Shown here one piece after another: positions 1 to 9,373 of a stretch of DNA of 13,678 nucleotides (positions are counted from its first letter, which is position 1; every line of letters starts with the position of its first letter). The stretch is from contig CANRHT010000035.1 of NCBI GenBank assembly GCA_947630465.1, positions 1 to 13,678 of the forward strand. Reading direction: 5' to 3'. The notes under the pieces are model-generated. The model was given only the letters and a program-made list of their open reading frames with translations, ran no database searches and was not told where the DNA came from. Made by a program: the position numbers and the translations under genes. Source of the stretch: an uncultured Pseudomonadaceae bacterium (GTDB lineage Bacteria; Pseudomonadota; Gammaproteobacteria; Pseudomonadales; Pseudomonadaceae).

Positions 1-1492
1 AGGCTAAAGGCGCACGACCGCGTCCACCCTCACCACGACCTTCGCCACGATCACCACCGCGATCGCCACGGCCTTCACCGCGACCACCACGATCACCACG
101 ACCTTCATTACGACCTTCGCTGCGTCCACGTGGCGCCATAACTGGCTGCTCACGCTCAACGCCATCTAAAGTAAAGGCCTGGCCTTCAGTGGTTTTAGCC
201 AGTAATGCTAAAGCTAAGTCTTCTGCTGAACAGTTGAGTTCGGTGGTTAAGTGCGCCAACAACTCAAGGTTTTTGTTTTCTTTATCTTTAACGCGCGGTG
301 CTAAGTTTTGCGTCAAACGGCGAATACGCGCTTGCAAAATAACTTTAGCGTCAGGCAGTAAAATTTCTGCAACTTTCTGGCCCGTCACACGCTCAATCAC
401 TTGCAGCATACGACGCTCACGTGGCGTCACTAACAATAATGCGCGACCGTCACGACCAGCACGGCCGGTACGACCAATACGGTGTACATACGACTCAGGA
501 TCGTACGGCATATCAATGTTAAATACGTGAGTAATACGCGGTACATCAAGACCACGCGCAGCAACGTCAGTGGCAATCACGATATTTAAACGGCCATCTT
601 TTAAAGACTCAATCACGCGCTCGCGTTGATTTTGTGCAATGTCACCGTTAAGTGCAGCCACTTTATAACCTTTAGCTTCCAGCGCCGAGGCGATATCTAA
701 AGTCGCTTGCTTGGTGCGCACAAAACCAATCATCGCATCAAAGTCTTCAACTTCAAGCAAACGCAATACAGCGTTCACTTTCTGATCTGCATGCACCATC
801 AGGTGAGCTTGATCAATACGCGCAACCGTTTGAGTTTTGCTGGCAATTTTAACTTGCTGAGGGTTGCGCAAGTGTTTTTCAGCAATGCCGCGAATCGACG
901 CTGGTAAAGTGGCTGAGAACAATACAGTCTGACGCTCGTCAGGCATGGCATTAAAGATCACTTCTAAGTCATCCATAAAACCAAGCTTGAGCATCTCATC
1001 AGCTTCATCAAGCACTAAAAACTTAATCGTCGACAGCAGTCCGCCATTACGGCTCAAGTGGTCAACTAAACGACCTGGGGTTGCGACAATCACTTGCGCA
1101 CCATTACGGATCGCTTTCAGCTGCGGGCCCATAGGCGCGCCACCGTAAATAGCAACAACGTTAACGCTGGGCATTTGTGTAGCAAAGCTTTCAAACGCAG
1201 TGGCCACTTGCAGTGCCAACTCGCGGGTCGGTGCTAAGACCAACACCTGAGCTTCACGACGCATGGGATCAATACGTGACAAAATAGGTAATGCAAACGC
1301 AGCGGTTTTACCGGTACCGGTTTGTGCCTGACCAATCATATCGTGGCCAGCCATAATCAACGGAATGGACTGAGTTTGAATTGGGGACGGCTCTTCGTAA
1401 CCCACTGCAGTAATAGCTGCCAGTACGGACGGGTGAAGATTAAGGGTAGCAAAAGTACCCGCTGCTGGAGTGTTTTCGATTTCTTGGGTCAT
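1..1492 (-). CDS. deaD: DEAD-box ATP-dependent RNA helicase, DeaD/CsdA type (C-terminus cut by window edge)
   Basis: This RNA helicase would unwind structured RNA using ATP. In family members it acts in ribosome assembly, mRNA decay and cold adaptation in the cytoplasm. Seen in the sequence: 497 codons are visible with no stop. The motifs come in order: Q motif (Q39), AQTGTGKT at 56-63, PTRELA at 88-93, TPGR near 138, DEAD at 162-165, SAT at 193-195, then ATDVAARGLD and HRIGRTGRAGR in the second RecA domain. After a helical segment comes an arginine/glycine-rich stretch from about residue 455 to the edge. The start ATG has AAGG 7 nt upstream. From memory the helicase core closely resembles the Pseudomonas CsdA/DeaD protein of about 560 residues, so the missing part should hold the DbpA-like RNA-binding domain. 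RhlE-type helicases also have basic tails, but the core fits DeaD better. Confidence 0.93.
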   Translation of the reverse strand, partial: MTQEIENTPAAGTFATLNLHPSVLAAITAVGYEEPSPIQTQSIPLIMAGHDMIGQAQTGTGKTAAFALPILSRIDPMRREAQVLVLAPTRELALQVATAFESFATQMPSVNVVAIYGGAPMGPQLKAIRNGAQVIVATPGRLVDHLSRNGGLLSTIKFLVLDEADEMLKLGFMDDLEVIFNAMPDERQTVLFSATLPASIRGIAEKHLRNPQQVKIASKTQTVARIDQAHLMVHADQKVNAVLRLLEVEDFDAMIGFVRTKQATLDIASALEAKGYKVAALNGDIAQNQRERVIESLKDGRLNIVIATDVAARGLDVPRITHVFNIDMPYDPESYVHRIGRTGRAGRDGRALLLVTPRERRMLQVIERVTGQKVAEILLPDAKVILQARIRRLTQNLAPRVKDKENKNLELLAHLTTELNCSAEDLALALLAKTTEGQAFTLDGVEREQPVMAPRGRSEGRNEGRGDRGGRGEGRGDRGGDRGEGRGEGGRGRAPLA

Positions 1493-1575
1493 TGGTATGC
1501 CTTATGTGCATCCGCAAAGACCCATGAAAGCTGCACACGCCGTGAAAGACCATAATGGTCGCCCTTTTGGCAGCC

Positions 1576-1595
1576 TATTTGCGAGTATTTGCGAG
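1576..1595. repeat. Tandem 10-bp direct repeat in the deaD leader
   Basis: The plus-strand sequence TATTTGCGAG occurs twice in immediate succession, at 1576-1585 and 1586-1595. In the mRNA this reads CUCGCAAAUA twice. It could be a protein or RNA binding site, or slippage-derived. No function is known to me. Confidence 0.6.
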
Positions 1596-1624
1596 AACGC
1601 TGTTTTAGAAAAACGTCTAGGATA

Positions 1625-1638
1625 GTCCTGTACAGGAC
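1625..1638. repeat. Perfect 14-bp palindrome
   Basis: GTCCTGTACAGGAC reads the same on both strands. It lies about 60 nt into the inferred deaD transcript. It could be a dimeric repressor operator or the stem of an RNA hairpin. It does not match the LexA consensus, which needs eight bases between CTGT and ACAG. Confidence 0.5.
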
Positions 1639-1645
1639 AAGCAGT

Positions 1646-1660
1646 CGAAGCAGTGCTTCG
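1646..1660. other. Small perfect hairpin in the deaD leader
   Basis: The arms CGAAGC (1646-1651) and GCTTCG (1655-1660) flank a three-base loop. There is no following T run, so a terminator is unlikely. It is probably part of leader RNA folding. Confidence 0.4.
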
Positions 1661-1704
1661 GGATATTGCAGTAACCTTAACGGGGGCCGATCTGGCCGGC
1701 GCAT

Positions 1705-1734
1705 ATTATAGACCCTTTCAGACCACTATGACTA
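1705..1734 (-). promoter_or_regulatory. Probable sigma70 promoter of deaD
   Basis: On the minus strand a perfect -10 hexamer, TATAAT, lies at 1705-1710. A four-of-six match to the -35 consensus, TAGTCA, lies at 1729-1734, with an 18-bp spacer. It lies just after the stop codon of the pseudouridine synthase gene. Transcription would begin near 1698, giving a leader of about 205 nt. The -10 is strong and the -35 weak. No transcript data are available. Confidence 0.55.
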
Positions 1735-1750
1735 GTGTTTATTGGCCAAC

Positions 1751-2632
1751 TTATACGTTTAGACTGAGCTGGCTTTTAAAACTGCGCAAAACGCCGCTAA
1801 AAGGATCGATAAAGCTGATTTGCTTAGCCAACAATTGCAGCGGCTGCGCATAATCTTCTTGCCGATCAATGGCTTGCAGCTCTGGATAGAGCGGATCATT
1901 GAGCAAAGGCGCACCCAGCGCGGCCATATGCACGCGTAATTGATGCTTGCGCCCAGTCACTGGATACAAGGCATAACGCCAGACTTCACCTTGCCGCTCA
2001 ACGGCATCAATGACGGTCAAACTGTTCGCCTCACCTGCCACTTCTTGCATGCGAAAAAACTGCTGCGCTGATTCCATCCGACTCGTATGGCGCAGAGGCC
2101 ACTGCCTATCAGGCAAAGCTGGGGCTAAAGCCTCATAGCATTTAAACACTTTACGCTGCCGAAATAAGGCTTGATAGGCATCGCGACTCGCAGGATTCGC
2201 TGAAAACAACAACACGCCAGCAGTGAGCCGGTCAAGGCGATGAATCGGCACAAGATGAGGATTCGCTAAACGCTTGATCAAGCGGCGCAACACAGTTTCT
2301 TCAACATAACGACCGGCGGGTAAGGTCGCTAGAAAATGCGGTTTATCCACAGCAATCAAGTGTTCATCTTGATACAAAATGGTCTCAACAAAGGGCACTA
2401 CAGTCTCATCTGCCACTTCACGAAAATAATAAACCAGCGCGCCAGCCTGATAGCGTTGCTCAGGCAATAAAGGCTGCTGCTGGGCATCCAAGACTTTGCC
2501 GCTGCGCATACGCTGACGCCACATTTCACGACTGATTGCTTTGAAGCGCTCAGTCAAAAAATCCAATAACAACTCATAAGGCTGCTCAGGCAAACGCACT
2601 TTGCTGGCACTGCTCAGACGGGAATGCTCCAT
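1751..2632 (-). CDS. RluA-family pseudouridine synthase
   Basis: It isomerises uridine to pseudouridine in an rRNA or tRNA. The site modified cannot be told from the sequence. The protein has 293 residues. A degenerate S4-like RNA-binding region spans roughly residues 18-75. The catalytic domain starts near 83 and carries HRLDR at 131-135, with D134 the expected catalytic aspartate. The second family motif, PVTGRKHQLRVHM, is at 224-236, followed by LNDPLYP. It is longer than E. coli RluA (about 219 residues) because of the N-terminal region, so I give no RluA, RluC or TruC name. The start lies 8 bp after the stop of the preceding small gene and has no clear ribosome binding site, which points to translational coupling. 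The same polarity and short spacing suggest shared transcription with the small gene. Confidence 0.9.
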   Translation of the reverse strand: MEHSRLSSASKVRLPEQPYELLLDFLTERFKAISREMWRQRMRSGKVLDAQQQPLLPEQRYQAGALVYYFREVADETVVPFVETILYQDEHLIAVDKPHFLATLPAGRYVEETVLRRLIKRLANPHLVPIHRLDRLTAGVLLFSANPASRDAYQALFRQRKVFKCYEALAPALPDRQWPLRHTSRMESAQQFFRMQEVAGEANSLTVIDAVERQGEVWRYALYPVTGRKHQLRVHMAALGAPLLNDPLYPELQAIDRQEDYAQPLQLLAKQISFIDPFSGVLRSFKSQLSLNV

Positions 2633-2640
2633 AGCGTCAG

Positions 2641-2889
2641 TTAGTGCAACGTGTGTCCAGTTGGATCATCGTCATCACTGTCCTCGAAGCTGTCTTCTTC
2701 AGCCAACTGCCCAGCGGCCATTAAACCGGCATGAAACATTTCTTTAGCAATATCAATATAACGCGCTTTTAAAAAGTCACGCGCTTGCGCTGAAAAAGTC
2801 AGGGTGACTAACGCAGTATCTTCTTCAGCCCGACGCAAAACAATACGCCCGTCAGGCAATTCAACAATTTCCAAAAACGCACTGGACAT
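2641..2889 (-). CDS. Conserved 82-residue protein with acidic tail, function unknown
   Basis: I do not know a function. A TTG two codons further upstream (2895) would give 84 residues, but the ATG at 2889 has AAGAG 6 nt ahead of it and gives an N-terminus beginning MSSAFLEIVELPDG, which I take as the true start. Residues 1-60 look like a compact alpha/beta fold: two short strands around an LPDGRIVLRR turn, then helices. The last 20 residues are very acidic and likely disordered, with a run of four aspartates. There is no signal peptide or membrane segment. The gene lies 73 bp after topA and 8 bp before the pseudouridine synthase gene, all in one direction. I recall a small conserved gene beside topA in P. 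aeruginosa (PA3010 region) but cannot confirm homology. Confidence 0.8.
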   Translation of the reverse strand: MSSAFLEIVELPDGRIVLRRAEEDTALVTLTFSAQARDFLKARYIDIAKEMFHAGLMAAGQLAEEDSFEDSDDDDPTGHTLH

Positions 2890-2917
2890 AAACAACTCTT
2901 AAAAATTTAAATAAGTC

Positions 2918-2944
2918 ACACAGAGCCACTATTGGACTCTGCGC
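2918..2944 (-). other. Stem-loop between topA and the small downstream gene
   Basis: CAGAG (2921-2925) pairs with CTCTG (2937-2941), and CCA (2926-2928) with TGG (2933-2935), leaving a four-base loop and one bulged base. G-T pairs extend the base of the stem. No T run follows directly on the minus strand; an AT-rich stretch starts about 5 nt later. It may be a weak terminator or an RNA processing/stability element at the topA 3' end. Confidence 0.35.
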
Positions 2945-2962
2945 ATGACTGCCAACTTTGGA

Positions 2963-5572
2963 TTATTTTTTACGCTTATCTTCCACTTGCCATTTCTTAC
3001 CGTCGTAAAAAGCTTTCCAACCGCTGGGCTTGCCGTCAATTTCCGACTGCACATACTGCTCTTTGGTTTTGCGGCTGTAACGAATAACTGTTGGCTGACC
3101 ATCAGGATCATGAGTGGGCGCGCTAAACAGGTAAGTATGCTTAGGATCAATTTCTTTTTTATGCGGCAGCAACTCAAGCACCAAAGGCGCACGGGTTTCA
3201 CGTTTTTTTGGAAACTGGCTGGCGGCCAAGAACATACCTGAAGCACCATCACGCAGCACATAGGTATCATCCACATTGATACATTTGAGCTCAGGCATAG
3301 GCACTGGATCCATTTTTGGCGGCGCCGCCTCACCACTGCGCAACAGTTTACGAGTGTTTTTACATTCGGTATTGGTGCAACCAAAGTACTTACCAAAACG
3401 ACCGGTTTTGAGCTGCATTTCACTGCCGCACTTATCGCATTCTAAACTTGGACCTTCATAGCCCTTGATGCGAAATACGCCCTCTTCCACTGCAAAACCA
3501 CTGCAGTCGGGGTTATTACCGCACACATGCAGCTTGCGCGTTTCATCCAGCAAATAAGCATCCATTGCCGTATCGCACTTGTCACAACGGCGCTTATTAC
3601 GCAGCAATAATGATTCAGACTCGCCCTCATCGTCTTCTGCAATTTCATTACCTTGGATCAGGTTCATGGTTGACTTGCAGCGCTCTTTCGGTGGCAAAGC
3701 ATAACCAGAACAACCCAAGAACACACCTGTGGATGCGGTGCGAATCATCATCGGACGACCACATTCTTTACAAGGAATATCCGTCAGCGTCGGCGTGTTT
3801 TCACGCATGCCATTTTCAGTCGAATCAGCGGCTTCGAGCTTTTGCTTAAAGTCACTGTAGAAATCGTTAAGCAACTGTTTCCACTGCAGCTCGCCATGGG
3901 CAACGTGGTCTAAACGCTCTTCCATTTGCGCGGTAAAGTTGTAGTCCATTAAGTTGGCAAAGCTCTCGCCAAGGCGCTCAGTGACAATATCGCCCATTTT
4001 TTCTGCATAAAAACGGCGATTTTGCAACGCGACATAACCACGGTCTTGAATGGTCGAAATAATGGCCGCATAGGTGGATGGACGCCCGATACCTTGTTTT
4101 TCTAACTCTTTAACCAAACTGGCTTCACTGAAGCGCGCGGGCGGCTTAGTAAAGTGCTGAGTAGGGTCAAGCTTGAGCAACTCCAGCACATCACCTTTTT
4201 TCAGATCCGGCAGCACTGCATCTTCAGCGCCTTTACCCTGGGGTAACTGCACTCGGGTGTAACCATCAAATTTCAGAATACGACCGCGCGCACGTAATTC
4301 AAACTGCGCAGCTTCGACGGTTAAGCTGGTGGCAATGTATTCTGCTGCAGGCATTTGGCAGGCGACAAACTGACGCCAAATCAACTCATACAAGCGCTCG
4401 GCATCACGTTCCATGCTTTTAAGTTGAGCGGTTTGTGTGTTGACATCGGAAGGACGAATCGCTTCGTGCGCTTCTTGCGCGCCTTGTTTGCTGCTGTAAA
4501 ACACCGGTTTGTCTAACAGGTATTTAGCACCAAACTCTTGCTCAATAAAACCACGCACCATTTCAATGGCATCGTTAGAGATATTGGTCGAGTCGGTACG
4601 CATATAAGTGATGTAACCGGCTTCATATAAACGCTGCGCCAGCATCATGGTTTTCTTTACGCCAAAACCTAAACGCGTACTGGCCGCCTGCTGCAAAGTT
4701 GAAGTGATATAAGGTGCACTCGGACGGCTACTGGTGGGTTTATCTTCACGCTTGACCACTGAGTAGTCGGCGGTTTTCAGCACACTTAAAGCGGCATCCG
4801 TTTGCTCTTTGCTCACCGGACGGAAGGCTTTGCCCGCATCACGCACCACTTCAAAGCGTGTATTGATCTGCGCCGTATTATTTAAGTCGGCATGCACCTG
4901 CCAAAACTCTTCTGGCACAAAGGCGCGAATTTCTTTTTCACGCTCAACGACAAGCTTAACGGCCACCGACTGCACACGGCCTGCGGACAAACCACGCGCG
5001 ACCTTCTTCCACAGCAAGGGCGACACCATAAAACCCACTACCCGGTCTAAAAACCGGCGCGCTTGCTGGGCATTCACCTGATCAATATCCAGTTGGCCCG
5101 GCTCGGCAAACGCACCTTGAATGGCTTTTTCGGTAATCTCGTTAAACACCACGCGCTTATAACGGCTGTCATCGCCACCAATGGCTTCGCGCAAATGCCA
5201 GGCAATGGCCTCACCTTCGCGGTCCAAGTCCGTTGCCAGATAAATGGTGTCAGCGTCTTTGGCGAGTCGACGCAACTCTTCAATGACTTTTTCTTTACCC
5301 GGTAAAATCTCGTAACGGGCCTTCCAATCATTTTCCGGATCAATGCCCATTCTCGCCACCAACGTGCGCATGGCTTTTTGTTTGGGCGTTAACTGTGCCG
5401 TGTCGGCTGCTTTGCCACGCTTAGCTGGCTCTTTACCGGCAGCAGAAGAACCACTGGTCGGTAAATCACGAATATGACCCACGCTCGACTTCACCACATA
5501 CTCATTACCTAAGTATTTGTTGATGGTCTTTGCTTTAGCGGGGGACTCTACGATAACCAGTGATTTGCTCAT
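2963..5572 (-). CDS. topA: DNA topoisomerase I
   Basis: This type IA topoisomerase relaxes negative supercoils through a 5'-phosphotyrosine intermediate. The protein has 869 residues, close to the 865 of E. coli TopA. The N-terminal Toprim domain begins with [10 protein letters not shown] (E9) and carries the Mg2+-binding acidic residues D115, D117 and E119 in ATDLDREGE. The catalytic tyrosine is Y323 in [10 protein letters not shown] conserved [12 protein letters not shown] segment lies at 491-502. Three C-terminal tetra-cysteine zinc ribbons follow: C601/C604/C621/C632, C663/C666/C684/C690 and C712/C715/C732/C737. After these come about 120 residues of zinc-free C-terminal domain ending in a lysine-rich tail. 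All key residues are present. The start has only a weak ribosome binding site: AGGA about 12 nt away, and GAG 2 nt away. The gene has its own promoter, and the flanking genes run in the same direction. Confidence 0.98.
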   Translation of the reverse strand: MSKSLVIVESPAKAKTINKYLGNEYVVKSSVGHIRDLPTSGSSAAGKEPAKRGKAADTAQLTPKQKAMRTLVARMGIDPENDWKARYEILPGKEKVIEELRRLAKDADTIYLATDLDREGEAIAWHLREAIGGDDSRYKRVVFNEITEKAIQGAFAEPGQLDIDQVNAQQARRFLDRVVGFMVSPLLWKKVARGLSAGRVQSVAVKLVVEREKEIRAFVPEEFWQVHADLNNTAQINTRFEVVRDAGKAFRPVSKEQTDAALSVLKTADYSVVKREDKPTSSRPSAPYITSTLQQAASTRLGFGVKKTMMLAQRLYEAGYITYMRTDSTNISNDAIEMVRGFIEQEFGAKYLLDKPVFYSSKQGAQEAHEAIRPSDVNTQTAQLKSMERDAERLYELIWRQFVACQMPAAEYIATSLTVEAAQFELRARGRILKFDGYTRVQLPQGKGAEDAVLPDLKKGDVLELLKLDPTQHFTKPPARFSEASLVKELEKQGIGRPSTYAAIISTIQDRGYVALQNRRFYAEKMGDIVTERLGESFANLMDYNFTAQMEERLDHVAHGELQWKQLLNDFYSDFKQKLEAADSTENGMRENTPTLTDIPCKECGRPMMIRTASTGVFLGCSGYALPPKERCKSTMNLIQGNEIAEDDEGESESLLLRNKRRCDKCDTAMDAYLLDETRKLHVCGNNPDCSGFAVEEGVFRIKGYEGPSLECDKCGSEMQLKTGRFGKYFGCTNTECKNTRKLLRSGEAAPPKMDPVPMPELKCINVDDTYVLRDGASGMFLAASQFPKKRETRAPLVLELLPHKKEIDPKHTYLFSAPTHDPDGQPTVIRYSRKTKEQYVQSEIDGKPSGWKAFYDGKKWQVEDKRKK

Positions 5573-5666
5573 TGCTCAGTATATTCCTGGAATAAATAAG
5601 GTGGTGTGCTCAGCTTAGCGCTAAAAACACCAGATAAAAATGCGTTAACTGACTTTATAGTGACGC

Positions 5667-5696
5667 TATATATAGGTTGAAACCCGCATAGGTCAA
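5667..5696 (-). promoter_or_regulatory. Probable sigma70 promoter of topA
   Basis: On the minus strand TTGACC at 5691-5696 matches the -35 box in five of six bases. A TATATATA run at 5667-5674 offers a -10 hexamer with a 16- or 18-bp spacer. Transcription would start near 5660, leaving a leader of about 90 nt that contains a perfect TTAGCGCTAA palindrome at 5615-5624. It lies downstream of the DUF1653 stop, so topA can be expressed independently of upstream genes. Confidence 0.6.
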
Positions 5697-5721
5697 GTTT
5701 TTGCTACATTTGCTTAAGGTG

Positions 5722-5958
5722 TTACGCGGGTGAAAACAGACTTTTCTCGGCTTGTAACAAAGTAAACCGCGCCTGTTGTTGGCCATCCACTTCAACCTGT
5801 TCAGTGAACATCGATAAAGGGCGAACCCACAGGCCAAATGCGCCATACAGCGCTTGATAGACCACTAACTCTTCTTCTGTTTCAGAGTGTTTTGCCACGC
5901 CCAGCACGCGGTATTGTTGCCCTTTATAATGCTGATACAGACCTGTCGTTAAACTCAT
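5722..5958 (-). CDS. DUF1653 family protein
   Basis: A 78-residue soluble protein with no known biochemical function. The family hallmarks are clear: GLYQHYKGQQYRVL near the N-terminus, then AKHSETEEELVVYQALYG, then GLWVRPLSMF. The domain fills almost the whole protein, as is usual for this family. I expect a small beta-rich fold. The start ATG has AGGAG 5 nt upstream. The gene sits between fadA and topA, as I recall in P. aeruginosa (PA3012). Its ribosome binding site comes only 3 nt after the T run of the fadA terminator, and I see no convincing promoter between them, so expression may depend on read-through from fadBA. It could also have a cryptic promoter inside the end of fadA. Confidence 0.88.
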   Translation of the reverse strand: MSLTTGLYQHYKGQQYRVLGVAKHSETEEELVVYQALYGAFGLWVRPLSMFTEQVEVDGQQQARFTLLQAEKSLFSPA

Positions 5959-5971
5959 TGCAACTCCTGAT

Positions 5972-6001
5972 AAAAAAAGCCGAGGTACAAGGCCTCGGCT
6001 T
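5972..6001 (-). terminator. Rho-independent terminator of fadBA
   Basis: AGCCGAGG (5978-5985) and CCTCGGCT (5993-6000) form a perfect eight-bp GC-rich stem with a seven-base loop, extendable by one A-T pair. On the minus strand it is followed immediately by seven T residues (5972-5978, overlapping the stem base). It begins about 19 bp after the fadA stop codon. This is the clearest terminator in the window. Confidence 0.88.
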
Positions 6002-6019
6002 CAGTCATTTAAGTGCGAG

Positions 6020-7210
<1,191 letters not shown>

Positions 7211-7225
7211 CTAATCTGTCCGCGA

Positions 7226-9373
7226 TTAACCGAAAAAGGTCTGACCGTTTTTAGCCATTTCACGCAATTTTTCGGTCGGGTGATATAAAGCACCCAAGTC
7301 CGCATATGTGTCGGCTAAAGCGACGAACTCTGCGACACCGATACTGTCGATGTAGCGCAAAGCCCCACCACGGAACGGCGGAAAACCAATACCGTAAATC
7401 AAGCCCATATCCGCTTCGGCAGCCGTCTCAACGATACCGTCCTCAAGGCAACGTACCGTTTCCATGCACAATGGAATCATCATCCAATTGATGATGTCTG
7501 CATCGCTCACTTCACGCTGTTCGTAGACGATCGGTGCTAAAACACCAGCAATTGCCTCATCCACAACTTTTTTCGGTTTGCCACGCTTATCCGTCTCGTA
7601 GGTATAAAAACCTTTACCGTTTTTCTGACCTAAACGATCCGCTTCATACAGCGCATCAACCGCTGAACGCTGATCATCTTTCATCCGATCAGGATAACCT
7701 TCAGCCATGACGTCACGGCCATGGTGTCCGGTATCAATACCCACCACGTCCATTAAATACGCAGGACCCATCGGCCAACCAAATTTTTCCATGATCTTAT
7801 CAATGCGCACAAAATCAACACCAGCGCTGATCAACTTAGCGAAGCCACCAAAGTAGGGGAAGAGCACGCGATTGACTAAGAAGCCTGGGCAGTCATTCAC
7901 CACGATCGGGTTTTTACCCATTTTTTGCGCGTAAGCCACGGTCGTTGCGACCGCTTCGTCAGAGGAGTGCTCACCACGGATCACTTCAACCAAAGGCATC
8001 ATGTGCACAGGGTTGAAGAAGTGCATGCCAACAAAGTTTTCTGGACGCTTGAGCGCCTGAGCCAACAAGTTGATTGAGATGGTTGAAGTGTTCGAAGCAA
8101 TAACGGTGCTGTCACCCACATGCTGCTCAACTTCCGCCAACACGGCTTGCTTTACTTTTGGATTTTCGACAACAGCTTCAACCACGATATCGACATGACC
8201 AAAATCACCGTACGACATGGTTGGACGAATTGCATTTAACGCCTTCGCCATCGCATCAGGCTTAATGCGCTTACGCTCAAGACGTTTGACCAGCAACTTA
8301 GCAGCTTCATCGAGACCTAACTGAATACCTTCTTCGCGGATATCTTTCATTAAGATGGGCGTGCCTTTTAGCGCCGATTGATAGGCAATACCACCACCCA
8401 TAATCCCCGCACCCAAGACTGCAGACAGCTTTACATCACGGGCAATTTTCTCATGCACTTTAGCTTTACGCTTCAGTTCTTGGTCATTTAAGAACAAGCC
8501 AACCAAGCTTTCCGACACTGAGCTTTTCGCCAGTTTAGCTAAACCTTTAGACTCGATCTCTAGGGCTTTATCACGACCATGATTGGCCGCTTTTTGCATG
8601 GCTTTAATGGCTTCAACAGGTGCTGGATAATTGGGGCCGGCTTTACCGGCGACAAAACCTTTGGCTGTTTCAAAGCACATCATTTGTTCAATGGCATTGA
8701 GCTTGATTTTTTCCAGCTTAACTTGACGCTTAGCCTTGTAATCCAACTCGCCAGCTATCGCACGCTTGACCATATCAACCGCTGCGGCAGTTAATTTATC
8801 AGCGCTGACCACCGCATCGACGGCACCCACTTTAAGCGCTTCTTCAGCACGCGCTTCTTTACCTGCAGCAATCCATTCAATGGCGTTATCAGCACCGATC
8901 ACCCGCGGTAAACGTACAGTTCCGCCGAAACCCGGATAAATACCCAATTTGACTTCTGGCAAACCGATTTTTGCGCTATCGGCCATAACGCGGTAATCCG
9001 CCGCCAAGCACATTTCAAAACCACCGCCTAAAGCGATGCCATTAATGGCTGCTGCAGTCGGCATTTTCAGATCTTCAAATGCGTTAAAGAACGCATTGAC
9101 TTCAAGGTTGGCTGCAACCAACTCGTCTTCTGGCAGCTTAAAGTTTTCTACAAACTCCGTAATATCTGCTCCAACAATGAATACATCCTTAGCACTGGTC
9201 ACAACTACACCTTTAACAGCGTTATTGGCATTGATTGCGGCAACTGCATCACGCAGTTCTGTCAGTGTAAGACGATTAAACTTGTTAACGGACTCGCCCT
9301 TGAGATCGAATTTAAATTCGACAATATCATCTTCAAGCGCTTCTACCGTGATGGCTTTACCTTCGTAAATCAT
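7226..9373 (-). CDS. fadB: Fatty acid oxidation complex alpha subunit (enoyl-CoA hydratase / 3-hydroxyacyl-CoA dehydrogenase)
   Basis: This multifunctional enzyme hydrates trans-2-enoyl-CoA, oxidises L-3-hydroxyacyl-CoA with NAD+, and in the family also isomerises enoyl-CoA double bonds. It passes its product to FadA. The reading frame stays open to 9496, but I place the start at the ATG at 9373: it has GGAGA 7 nt upstream, begins [10 protein letters not shown] as Pseudomonas FadB does, and gives 715 residues, the length I recall for P. fragi FadB. The crotonase domain has GADITEF near 68-74 and catalytic glutamates E120 and E140. The dehydrogenase domain has the NAD-binding GAGIMG at 321-326 and the catalytic pair H451 ([11 protein letters not shown]) and E463. 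The C-terminal helical domain contains [13 protein letters not shown] and [12 protein letters not shown] motifs. All catalytic residues are intact. Confidence 0.97.
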   Translation of the reverse strand: MIYEGKAITVEALEDDIVEFKFDLKGESVNKFNRLTLTELRDAVAAINANNAVKGVVVTSAKDVFIVGADITEFVENFKLPEDELVAANLEVNAFFNAFEDLKMPTAAAINGIALGGGFEMCLAADYRVMADSAKIGLPEVKLGIYPGFGGTVRLPRVIGADNAIEWIAAGKEARAEEALKVGAVDAVVSADKLTAAAVDMVKRAIAGELDYKAKRQVKLEKIKLNAIEQMMCFETAKGFVAGKAGPNYPAPVEAIKAMQKAANHGRDKALEIESKGLAKLAKSSVSESLVGLFLNDQELKRKAKVHEKIARDVKLSAVLGAGIMGGGIAYQSALKGTPILMKDIREEGIQLGLDEAAKLLVKRLERKRIKPDAMAKALNAIRPTMSYGDFGHVDIVVEAVVENPKVKQAVLAEVEQHVGDSTVIASNTSTISINLLAQALKRPENFVGMHFFNPVHMMPLVEVIRGEHSSDEAVATTVAYAQKMGKNPIVVNDCPGFLVNRVLFPYFGGFAKLISAGVDFVRIDKIMEKFGWPMGPAYLMDVVGIDTGHHGRDVMAEGYPDRMKDDQRSAVDALYEADRLGQKNGKGFYTYETDKRGKPKKVVDEAIAGVLAPIVYEQREVSDADIINWMMIPLCMETVRCLEDGIVETAAEADMGLIYGIGFPPFRGGALRYIDSIGVAEFVALADTYADLGALYHPTEKLREMAKNGQTFFG

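Larger units (their letters stand above)
1493..1698 (-). promoter_or_regulatory. Long structured 5' leader of deaD mRNA
   Basis: This is the noncoding stretch between the inferred transcription start and the deaD ATG. It holds several small symmetric elements: a hairpin at 1646-1660 (six-base arms, three-base loop), a perfect 14-bp palindrome at 1625-1638, a tandem 10-bp repeat at 1576-1595, and a 13-nt near-palindrome at 1548-1560. The E. coli csdA mRNA is known to have a leader of more than 200 nt that takes part in cold regulation. Similar cold or autoregulatory control here is inferred from leader length and gene identity, not from a recognised motif. Confidence 0.45.

Noticed and set aside
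1..135. Repeated short motifs at the left edge that could suggest a repeat array
   Set aside because: In the deaD frame they translate as an RG-rich tail. The unit lengths are irregular and there are no spacers, so it is not CRISPR or a mobile element.
1625..1638. Possible LexA box because of the CTGTACAG core
   Set aside because: The LexA site needs eight bases between CTGT and ACAG; here there are none.
1683..1698. GGCC-GATCT-GGCC inverted repeat as a terminator for the pseudouridine synthase gene
   Set aside because: The stem is only four base pairs with no T run, and it lies downstream of the inferred deaD promoter start.
1489..1704. 71-codon open frame in the deaD leader ending in an ATGA-type overlap with the deaD start
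   Set aside because: Its start codon lies upstream of the inferred transcription start and has no clear ribosome binding site. Its basic, leucine-rich sequence looks like chance translation.
2929..3423. 164-codon open frame on the same strand as topA, in another frame
   Set aside because: It lies mostly inside the zinc-ribbon region of topA, whose protein is clearly conserved in its own frame. The alternative product is low-complexity and cysteine/valine-rich without motifs.
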